This document shows positions 55,347 through 64,000 of a stretch of DNA of 64,000 nt, in pieces. The notes under the pieces are model-generated. The model was not told the DNA's origin. It was given only the letters and a program-made list of their open reading frames with translations, and did no database searches. The position numbers were made by a program, and so were the translations under genes. Origin of the DNA: Impatiens glandulifera (taxonomy: Eukaryota > Streptophyta > Magnoliopsida > Ericales > Balsaminaceae); contig NC_061863.1 of NCBI RefSeq assembly GCF_907164915.1, forward strand, positions 37,855,382 to 37,919,381. The letters are read 5' to 3'. Every line of letters starts with the position of its first letter. Position 1 is the first letter of the stretch.

Positions 55347-56644
55347 TGTTAGGATCGGGAACGCCCTTGGAGGACCGGGGTGTTTCCGGTTTTAGGAAGG
55401 GTGGCCTCTTACAACACACAACACTCTTTGGTGATAGTCCGGTTAGAGACTAAAACCGTTCTCAGCACTACACAAACTGTCACAGACTCTTGAATCGGGT
55501 TCAAGGACGGAAATGTCTGTTTCAGGTTGAAGCAACGTATGCGACTTTAGATGATGTTTTAGAAGGAGTCGGTTTTATGGATATGAGTGACCGGTTTATG
55601 GAGAACAATTAGTTTAAGGTTAGATAATGAAAGCAACGAAAGAACACAAGACAAGGATTTTTATGGATGTTCGGAGCAAACTCTCCTACGTCACCCCTTC
55701 TTCTCAGGTTATGAGAAGGATCTCCACTAACTTTTATAGTTACAACAATACCTCCGGTCGAGCCCAACTTCGCTACTCGCCGGTTACACCAAACTCACTC
55801 TTTGATGTAATACAACAACTCAACACAACACAATATAGAAAGCTTCCGGTTTTAGACACACTGGTTTTGATCGTAACAGTTTATCTCTATAGAATCTTTA
55901 TAACTTATCACTTGTATTGAATGATTTCTTTGCTAAATCGATCCGCTTTAAATGAAGACGCTTCATCTTCCTTTTATAGCTGAGAAGAGCTAACGGTCAC
56001 TTTTCTTCTCTTTCCTTTGGATTGGTTGATTGTTATCACGCCCGTGCAGAAAGGTTGCTTGCACGCTTCACCTTCCTCAACACCTGGCAGTCATGCAGGC
56101 AGCTCTGAGCAGAAGATGACATAATCGGTTTTCAGATTTGGACACGTGCTGGACATCCACCTCAGGTTGTCAACTTCGGATCAATAAAGCATCATTGCTT
56201 TCCTCGCATGCTTCCGATCGGATCTGATCTTCTTTTATTCTTTCAAGACACGTTTCTTTCGTCATAGTACGTCACTCTTGAAGTTTGAATCTTCCGGTTT
56301 TGTGTCTTGTGCAGTATGATCCAGCTGGTGTGTAAGTTTTTGTCTTTGCTGACCGGTTGCTTGAGAAGGTGAAAATCGGTTCCTCGGATCTTTAACTTGA
56401 TTACTTGAAGCTGGTTTCTTTGAAGTATAACAGCAACCGGTTTTGATACGCCAACCGGTTCATACGGTTTTGATCTGTCCCAGCACATGAAAGTTAACAA
56501 CTGTTTAGTTCATCTAGCCGGTTCCACAAAATTAACTTACTTAATTTTTCTATCAATTTCTCCCTTTTTGATTATTTAGAATAAATATTCAAAACTTGTA
56601 ATGGGTGGCCGGTTTGAAAATTAACTTACTTCATTTTTCTATCA
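55347..56644 (-). repeat. 5' LTR of family B element, minus strand
   Basis: About 1.30 kb, colinear with 42525-43819. It includes one embedded polypurine/edge unit (edge ends at 56555 and 56644, 89 bp apart), an intact TATA box (about 55970-55978) and the inverse hairpin block (about 55659-55719). Confidence 0.9.
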
Positions 56645-57576
56645 AAAATGTAGAGAGAACTAGGGTTCTTAAGAATTTTGAAGGATTGAAAGCTTTCAAA
56701 TTCATGCAATGATGTCCTTAAATAGACAAAAGATGGAGATACAGAATAACTGTCTCTTCTTAAGGGTATGGCCCATTAATAAATGTTAGACGTCCTTTTT
56801 CAAGAAGTCATCATTAAAAATGAGGGTATATCAGTCATTTTCTCTAAACGTGAAAGACATGTGTCTTCATGTTAGTAAGAGATGACTGTTTGATATTTTG
56901 AGTGGGAAAAGTAAATAACTCTTAATCGTGGGACAGATGTCCTTGATCAGTCTAATCGGCACGTAGTTAGACGTTTTTCTTACTCTACAAATCCATATAA
57001 CAAAACGTCTATTAGACGGATGAATCTATTAGACACAAACGTCTAATTCCGTGTTATAAAAATCCGTCTAGAGTCTATTAGACGTGTACGTCTAATTCCG
57101 CATAAACACCACGTATTAGACGTGTGTTAATTAGACGTGAGCAACCTCTTGCTCGTGACGTAAAAACGTCTAATCGTCTATTAGACGTGTCTGTCTAATT
57201 GCGTAGGTATAACACCTCAACATATAGACTTAGATGAATGGATTTTGAGCAAAAATACTTATAAGTACACACTGTTACTTTTACACACCCTTGTCTAATT
57301 AGACAGGTTAAGGATATTCGTCTGAAGAGTATCTTTACTTCCAAAGTGATTTTCCCTCTCAGTATGTATATGGACATAGGAATGTAACAAATAATTTTTT
57401 TGGTCCAAAGACCAAAAATATTTTTAACAAATAAAAAAATTTATTCTACTAAAATGGCAAATGCCATTGTTGATCTTCCAGGCTGTGTACTCAGAGGAGT
57501 ACTCTTTTAGCTTCCTTCCTACAATCCTCCTGCATCGCCTACAAAAGAAACCATTTACACATTTTGGTACCCATAC
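56645..57576 (-). promoter_or_regulatory. Gag to accessory gene spacer, outer A element
   Basis: Colinear with 29784-30712 of the plus-strand A element. It shows the GTCTAA/TTAGAC motif cluster (about 56950-57200), a worn TATA-like box (inverse TATTTAAGG, 56716-56724), and no pol sequence. The B insertion at 56644 separates this promoter from the accessory gene, whose start lies 14 kb away at 42470. Confidence 0.65.
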
Positions 57577-59373
57577 TTAATTGGGTCCTCTATCAATTAG
57601 TCCCTTAGGAATCCATATCTGAGTTATTCTGATGGACTTCCCATTTTGTGTTGTGATTAATGCATAAGATTTTGACTTAGTAGATGACTTCCTGCTAGCC
57701 AACGATCCTTTAACTTTTGAAGAAGGTTTTCTTTTAAAACTCCTTGACTTAGAGTCAGGTTTTAGATTGCCAGTCCTGTTAGTTGCTTCTAGCTTATTCT
57801 TAAGCCAGCTAACAGTAGGCGGAACATAGACTATTTCATTTTTGAAAGCCACTTCTTCATGAATGGGATCAGATTCAATATCAGTCACTCTTCCTTTGAC
57901 AAAACTTATTGGCTTAAGTTTGTCATTTGATTTTGACTTTTTGCATGACAGGTTAGGGTCATTGCTATCAAATCCCAATCCAGATCTAGATCCAGCCGGT
58001 TTCAACATGCTGATCTGATATTTGACAGCATCTCCAGACCTTGTCCATGCACAGACAACATAGTTTAACCTTTTGTTTTCAGATGAAAGGGTTTGAATCT
58101 GTTCTTTGAGCATCTTATTCTCAGATGAGATCTCTTCAATCTTCTTTTCAAAATCATTTGACTCTTCACCTTTAAACAGATTTGGTTTATTTACATCTGA
58201 TGAAGATTTAGTTTCATTTAGGAATTCTACTAACTTTCTGTACTCGATGACCATGTCATCTAGTGCAGCTACCAGTTGTTCCCTTGAAAACCTTTCGGAA
58301 GAGAAGTCAAATACCTCAATCTCCTAAGTTCTTTCTTCATCTTCTCTTGCCATGAAGCATGCCACCTCTTCTTCATCACTTTCACTGGATAAAAAATAGG
58401 AGCCACGGCTGCTTCCTCTATTCTTCCCGTCACCAGCCATAAGAGCCTTCAGCTCTTTTCCATCATCCTTAGCATCTTCACGCTTTGGCTTCCGGCATTC
58501 CGATGCATAATGACCTTTAATACCATAGTTAAAACATGTAACATTAGCTTTAGATTTTCTATTATCATTAGAATTTAAAGAATTTGGGTTAGAGTTTCTC
58601 TTCTTCATGAAGTCGTCAAACTTCTTCACAAAGAGAGACATGGCATCGCTGCTCAGCTACTGAGTTGCCATCTTCACGTCCAGAGTGGTTGGTGGCTCTT
58701 AAGCAGTCACCAGCGTCTTGGCAATGATAACGGACGTGGGTTAATCTTCTTCCATCTTATAGTTCAGCTCGAACTCATAGGCCTTGAGGTCAGCAAAGAG
58801 ATCAAAGAGAGAGATCTTGTTAAGATCTTTGGATTCTCCCATCGCCATAGTCTTTATGTCCCATTCTCTTGGAAGAGAACGCATTACCTTGATAGAAAGC
58901 TCCCGATTGCTATAGGTATTGCCTAGGATAGACAGAGAGGAGACGATCTTGCTGAATCTGATGTCAAAATCGTTCATTGTTTCACCAGGACGCATCTTGA
59001 AGCTGTCAAATTGTTGAGTGGCAACCATGATCTTGTTTTTCCTTGGTTTGCTAGTTACCCTCACACAGCTGAGTGAGTTTGTCCCAGACCTCTTTGCAGT
59101 ATCGCATTCAATAATGTAGTTGAACATACTGTCATCGAGAGATCTGTACAGAACATCAAGAGCCATGTTGTTGAGGTTGTTCTGCCTCTTTTCATCAGCG
59201 GTCTAGTCAGTCTTCTCCTTATCAATCTTGATAGGACCTTCTGTGACAACGCTCCACATGTCATCATGAAGAGAAGAAAGATGAGCACAAACTCTTTTCT
59301 TCCATACAATGTAGTTTTCTCGAGAGAAAGTTGGAATGGCTGTAGCACTGGCATCTTTGGATATGGTCGACAT
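57577..59373 (-). pseudogene. gag: Family A gag, outer element, decayed
   Basis: ATG at 59373 (MSTISKDAS). The N-terminal region has a stop near 59203 and frameshifts near 59050-59110. The copia core is readable (PREWDIKTMAMGES, 58846-58875). The zinc knuckle reads CFNYGIKGHYASEC (about 58493-58534), again with tyrosine for the second cysteine. It ends IWIPKGLIDRGPN at 57577. Its lesions differ from those of the plus copy, so the two decayed separately from an ancestor that already had the altered knuckle and no pol. Confidence 0.87.
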
Positions 59374-59404
59374 ATTTCAGGAAAGGCTTGAGAATAGAAA
59401 CAAG

Positions 59405-59416
59405 GCTCTGATACCA
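59405..59416 (-). promoter_or_regulatory. Primer binding site, outer A element
   Basis: GCTCTGATACCA, inverse TGGTATCAGAGC, two bases from the LTR end TGATAAGTTCGG. Confidence 0.87.
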
Positions 59417-59418
59417 AT

Positions 59419-61674
59419 TGATAAGTTCGGATTTATCGATAGAGACAGGGGTCTGGCTAAGGATGAAGGCTTATGAAAAATGGTTTGAAAGAAATCATGT
59501 TAGGGATTTAATTCGCTTTCTATTCTACGCAAACACTTGTAAACACTTGAAACAGATGTAAGGCGGAATGTTTACTTGAGTTTGAAGCACAACATGAAAT
59601 ATGAAAAGATGATAGAAATGAAAGAACACGGTAGTTTGTTTATGAATATTCGGAGAAACTCTCCTACGTCACCCCTTCTTCCAACCACCGAAAGGATTCA
59701 CTATAATATGATTCGAATCAAATACAGTTTACACACACTTAGCTCACTATTGCACTTAAAACTTTCTTTTCAATTACAAGATGAAGAATATCACTCATCT
59801 AAAGGTGTTTTGATTCCAGCTCTCTCTTGATTCACACACAGTACAACCAGAAAGCAGATTCATAGTATGAGTTCAGTAATCAAGAGATTGAGTAGTTTCT
59901 CTCTTTGCAAAATCAGATTGCTTGTTCGTTGTGTAAGGAAGATTGTCCGTTGTCCTTTAGATTTGTTAAATATTGAGTAGGAGCTAACGGTCGAATCTTC
60001 AAGAATGATACGTGACACTCTTCCATATGAAAGTCTCCATTGCACACAGTATGATCTGAGCATAAGGATCGTGGTCGTACATCACTGGTAGTGCGCCGAA
60101 TATTCCACAAGGGATGTACCTGCAAAACAAGTAATGTGAGGAAAATTCTCTTACGTGGCATTCCTTGGTTGGTTGTATATAGTTGTTGTACTAATTTTCA
60201 CTAGAAAGTAGAGTAAGAGTAGGGTACAACTATAGCACGTGGGTAGGTGAAATGCTAGATTCAAGCATACTGCTTAAATTAAACATTTGACGTATTTCAG
60301 TTAGACGGATTGTAAAATCAGTCTAATGAAATCACACTTCTCCTTTAAATAATAACGTCTATTAGACCGCCTGGTCTAATAGAATTAGACTTACGTCTAA
60401 TTATTCAATAACCATTAGACGGTACGTCTAACTCCACTGAGTTAGACTACACGTCTAATTCTGGTTCTACCTCAGACTTGTCTGAATGAGTTCAATGCAT
60501 GTTTACCTTTCAATAATTAGACCACACGTCTAATTATTCAATAACCATTAGACGGTACATCTAACTCTACTGAGTTAGACTACACGTCTAATTCCGGTTC
60601 TACCTCAGACTTGTCTGAAGGAGTTAGACGCACGTCTAACTTTCACTAAATAGACCACACGTCTAATTATTCAATAACCATTAGACGGTACGTCTAACTC
60701 CACTGAGTTAGACTACACGTCTAATTCCGGTTCTACCTCAGACTTGTCTGAAGGAGTTAGATGCACGTCTAACTTTCACTAGTTAGACCACACGTCTAAT
60801 TATGTAATAACCATTAGACGGTACGTCTAACTCCACTAAGTTAGACTACACGTCTAATTCCGGTTTTACCTCAGACTTGTCTGAAGGAGTTAGACGCACG
60901 TCTAACTTTCACTAGTTAAACCACACGTCTAATTATTTAATAATCATTAGACGGTACATTTAACTCCACTGAGTTAGATTACACGTCTTATTCTGGTTCT
61001 ACCTCAGACTTGTTTGAAAGAGTTAGACGCACGTCTAACTTTCACTAATTAGACCACACGTCTAATTATTAGTCTATTAGATTGCACGTCTAACTCCGAT
61101 GAGTTAGACTGTACGTCTAATTCCGAATATATTATATTTACGTCTAATTTCGTGTATTTATTAGACTTACGTCTAATTCTTTACATTCATTAGACTACAC
61201 GTCTAACTCCGATGAGTTAGACTGTACGTCTAATTCTATGCATTAGACTTACGTCTAATTCCGTGTATTCATTAGACTTACGTCTAATTCTTTACATTCA
61301 TTAGACTACACGTCTAACTCCGATGAGTTAGACTGTACGTCTAATTCTATGCATTAGACTTACGTCTAATTCTGTGTATCTATTAGACCATCCGTCTAAT
61401 TACACGTCTATTAGACTACACGTCTAACTCAGATGAGTTAGACTGTACGTCTAATTCTATGCATTCATTAGACTACACGTCTAACTCCGATGAGTTAGAC
61501 TGTACGTCTAATTCTATGCATTGAATGCCAAAATCGACCTAATGACCCTCATTAGAGCCAAGTCTTATGAAATATTGTTTCAATACACCTGCATCAAAAC
61601 TCATAAGTCATTTCATCATCAAAATCTCAGTGGATAAATATTTCAACACTTAGTCAAAATAATTTGACCCAACA
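59419..61674 (-). repeat. 5' LTR of outer A element
   Basis: About 2.26 kb and uninterrupted, so the best reference for the A LTR. The inverse hairpin block is at about 59641-59700, the inverse TATTTAAC box near 59966-59973, and the GTCTAA/TTAGAC array at about 60300-61525, with 133 bp units first and 57 bp-type units later as read on this strand. It ends TTTGACCCAACA at 61674, followed by the AAGAT duplication. Confidence 0.92.
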
Positions 61675-61679
61675 AAGAT

Positions 61680-61890
61680 CATTCGGAAATTGTGTATTGT
61701 CTTTTCGAGTGAAACTTCACTATTGTATGTTAAACAGGGATTTTCTATTCAATATAGTGTTAGCTAAAAGATCAGAAATCGGCAGTTGTTAAGTCTTGTA
61801 TGTCTGACTGAGTTTGTGTATTTGCTATACGAATTAAAACCTTCTAAAAACAGAAGAGGAGGTGACGTGGGAGATAAATATGGTAGTCAA
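61680..61890 (+). repeat. Family C LTR, distal part
   Basis: It continues the family C LTR after the outer A element. CTTCT (61841-61845) pairs with AGAAG (61852-61856), then GGAGGTGACGTGGGAG follows, the family C version of the shared block. Similarity to LTR sequence ends within this block near 61885, so U5 and the 3' end are missing or too diverged to see. Confidence 0.6.
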
Positions 61891-62340
61891 TGACTTATTT
61901 ATAGAAATCAGACTCCTTAAAATGACTTTAGTGATTAATGTTGGTGTTTAATAGGGTAATCAATGATTTTTTTATTAAAAAACAGACTCCTTAAAATGAC
62001 TCTAGTCATTTATGTGAAAACCATTATAATGTCTTAAGTAGAAATTATGAGATTAATGTGTCGATAATGATTTCTTATGAGAAATATGATTTCTCATAAT
62101 GACATTAATCATGATAATTTTGTATGTATAAATTATTAAATGAATTGTGGATCTTAATAATTTCTTATGTGGAAATTTAATTTATCAAAATGATGTTATC
62201 ATTAATATTTTGAAGCATTTTAATTTCATATATAGAAATTATGTGATTAATCATGACAAAGAATGAATGTCATTTGTATAAACAGGTTAAAAAAATTGTT
62301 TGTGTCAAAACTTATTATAATCATGCATTTAAAGTGACAC
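61891..62340. repeat. Diverged short tandem repeats, no gene
   Basis: Imperfect repetition of AGACTCCTTAAAATGACT (61909 and 61984) with TAATCAATGA/AGTCAATGA between, then several variants of TAGAAATTATG.GATTAATG and TTTCTTATG.GAAAT to about 62300. Possibly the U3 of an LTR related to the block at 62370. No coding potential. Confidence 0.5.
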
Positions 62341-62369
62341 GTCTATATTAGTTCAGGTACGTTGATCAA

Positions 62370-62485
62370 GTTCAATGCGTAGTGATTCTAGTACAGAATT
62401 ACTAATAGATTCATTGTACCTTAGGAGATAGCCATCTACAATAAGCTCCAACATAAATGAGAGACGATGAAACTGATTTAAGGGA
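62370..62485 (+). repeat. Block similar to the family D leader
   Basis: ATTCATTGTACCTTAGGAGATAGCC ... AATGAGAGACGATGAAACTG (quoted in parts) aligns with about 1155-1225, with many substitutions. It suggests a fragment of the same old copia family on this side of the nest, with no gag downstream. Confidence 0.45.
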
Positions 62486-63050
62486 AATGTGTTAGGCACA
62501 ACATCGAACCAACCTCATATTCAATGATATCGGTTTTCATATATGTAAGCACTAAAGATCTACCTAACAATTTATAATATTAAAATAATTATGTTGATTT
62601 ATTTTTGAATAAATAAAATCAAAATAATTTACCCAAGGCCAAAACATAATTAAAAAAAGAAATTAGATTAAATATTATGATAATTAAAAAACTAATTAAT
62701 TAAGGGAAATGACCAAAATAAAAAATAAAATTTTTTGGATAAATGTTGTACTCATTTTATATTAATATAATTTTAGAAAACATTAAGGGATTAAAATATA
62801 TAATTTAGGATGAAATGATGTACCTATTTTATCCCAAAATTATTTATTTAATCCTAAAATATGCAAAAAAAATATAATGTAAATTCGTAAAATATTTTGA
62901 TTAGCGTCAAAATCCATATTTATTTTAATATTGGGTGTTTTTAAAAAGATCAAAGTTAAATCCAAAAAGGTGAAAGAAAATCAATTTCAAACAAACTTTA
63001 AGGTTTTAAAATAAAAATAAATACATAGTCCGTTTTAGCCAAAATCCATA
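62486..63050. other. AT-rich DNA, no gene seen
   Basis: Very A/T-rich with many AAAATAAA and TTATTTAAT-type runs. No open frames or motifs were found on either strand. Confidence 0.5.
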
Positions 63051-64000
63051 AGGAATCCTAAAGCCCGAACCGCACCCATTATAATCAGCGATGGATTCTC
63101 ATCCAACGCTCTAGGCGCGCCCGAGTAGCCTAGTGTAGAAAGGAACTAGATCGATTAACGCTTGTTAACCAAGACGGTAACAGAATTCCCAAATGCCAAC
63201 GACGATTGACAGACCGCTGACGAAAGAGCTAATACACATGAAACGACGTGATCACCACGTCGTCTTCATCACGACGATGGAAGGATAAGGATGATATATC
63301 ATCCTTTGATTTTCCAAGAATGTAACTCTCTCCACAGGAAACCGAAACGACTGATTCAAAAGCTGAAATATTCACCTACTTCGGTGATAATTTCTACTAC
63401 TTCAATAGGATGATTCATCCCTATTTTGTCAAGTTGGCTAATGAACAACCAAGACGTCATTAAAGACTTTTGGTTGATTTAATCCACTTAGATAGATTAA
63501 CAAACCTCGAAAAGCTATAAATAACCCCCTCAATCATTTTGAAGGCAAGAGATAACATCTCAAGCCTTGAATAAAAAGAAATCGAAAATACACCATTGAA
63601 GCTCAAAGCTTCGGATATTTTGAAATTTCTGTTTAAAGCTCTAGATCTTGGATCTAGAAATCCCAAAAGCTTCCATTATGTCTAAGGAGTGTTCTCCAAT
63701 CCTTTGTATACTTCCAATCATCATTTAATTCATACTTTCAGTTTGAAATTAAAATTTCTACTCAGTTTTCATAATCTTGTATGATGTCTAGTTTTGAATT
63801 TGATTATTGGAAATTGATCTTATGATCATTTATGAGCTTTATTTGAAAGCCATAACCGATCAATAGGTCTTTAAAAGAAAAACCCAATTTTGAATTTAAA
63901 AAAAAAAAGAGTTGTTATTCTTGGGCTAATCCTTGAGTATCACATCCTAGAAAGCTTTTCAACATGATTGAAATAATGTTGGGAAACTATTTGGATCAAG
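63051..64000 (+). repeat. Possible LTR of another element, cut by the window end
   Basis: The layout is LTR-like. A less A/T-rich U3 contains the inverted repeat GACGTGATCACCACGTC (about 63245-63261), followed by a TATA box in AAAGCTATAAATAACCCCC (about 63512-63530), then a leader with CTCTAGATCTTGGATCTAGA (about 63639-63658, a near-perfect palindrome) and a T-rich tail. I find no coding region and no TG...CA ends, so the call is tentative; a small host gene promoter would look similar. Confidence 0.3.

Larger units (their letters stand above)
42525..56644 (-). mobile_element. Family B copia element, minus strand
   Basis: A 14.1 kb element with 5' LTR 55347-56644 and 3' LTR 42525-43819. Flanks are GAAAT (42520-42524) and AAAAT (56645-56649), a target duplication with one change. 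The empty site can be seen in the other A copy at about 30700-30712, which reads through without an insertion. It carries the same gene order as the plus copy, but every gene has at least one stop or frameshift. LTRs differ at roughly 25-30 positions by eye, more than in the plus copy, so it is somewhat older. Confidence 0.92.
10882..61674 (-). mobile_element. Outer family A copia element, minus strand, with nested insertions
   Basis: Its ends are TGATAGGATCGG at 10882 and ...GACCCAACA at 61674, the inverse of the plus-strand A element's LTR ends. It is flanked by a perfect 5 bp duplication AAGAT (10877-10881 and 61675-61679). Its 5' LTR is at the right (59419-61674), then primer site, gag (57577-59373), spacer, accessory gene (39277-42470), polypurine tract and 3' LTR (39186 leftward). 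The 3' LTR is split by the plus-strand A element (11650-37824), and the region just upstream of the accessory gene is split by the minus-strand B element (42525-56644). Without these the element is about 10.5 kb. It lacks pol, as does the other A copy. Confidence 0.9.

Overview
The window is a block of repetitive DNA from a plant nuclear genome, most likely a dicot. I see no host gene. Nearly everything between about 9.8 kb and 61.9 kb belongs to Ty1/copia LTR retrotransposons. They look like Sirevirus (SIRE/Maximus) relatives: the primer binding site is TGGTATCAGAGC, the polypurine tract is of AAAAAGGGGGAAATTG type, the gag carries a zinc knuckle, pol is ordered protease-integrase-RT-RNase H, and extra coding regions lie between pol and the 3' LTR. 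I name the families A to E for this window only; the assignments rest on motif reading, not on a database search.

The elements form a nest that can be read base by base. A family C LTR (from 9766, resuming at 61680) was split by a minus-strand family A element (10882-61674, target duplication AAGAT on both sides). That element's 3' LTR was split by a plus-strand family A element (11650-37824, TAGCT/TAGAT). The plus-strand A element's 5' LTR was split by a plus-strand family B element (11828-25962, CAGTC on both sides). A second B element on the minus strand (42525-56644, GAAAT/AAAAT) entered the outer A element 55 bp upstream of its accessory gene. A solo LTR of a B-like subfamily (32927-34317) sits inside the accessory gene of the plus-strand A element.

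Family B (about 14.1 kb, LTRs about 1.3 kb) is the coding-rich one. It has gag, an intact 1087-codon pol in the plus copy, and then three separate accessory genes. The three share a common N-terminal domain, and each is preceded by its own TATA box 80-115 bp upstream of the start. The minus copy has the same layout but carries nonsense and frameshift lesions. Family A (about 12 kb without nested insertions, LTRs about 2.2 kb) has gag and one accessory gene of the same domain family but no protease, integrase, reverse transcriptase or RNase H in either copy. It therefore looks like a non-autonomous lineage that would need enzymes from an element such as B.

The non-coding parts are also unusual. 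Family A LTRs contain about 1 kb of tandem repeats (57 bp and 133 bp units) packed with TTAGAC...GTCTAA inverted repeats. The family C LTR has an unrelated-looking 46 bp array built on a similar core. All five LTR types share a block downstream of the TATA box that can fold into one or two small hairpins around GGGGTGACGTAGGAG, with paired changes between families. Family B LTRs have grown by reiteration of an 89 bp unit that spans the polypurine tract and the LTR edge.

Outside the nest, the left 9.7 kb holds a heavily decayed copia gag-integrase relic (about 1.4-3.6 kb), a probable minus-strand LTR relic (about 5.2-6.2 kb), and the 3' part of a family E element (6.3-9.1 kb). The right 2 kb holds AT-rich relic DNA, a short block that matches the leader of the left relic, and what may be the start of another LTR running off the window.
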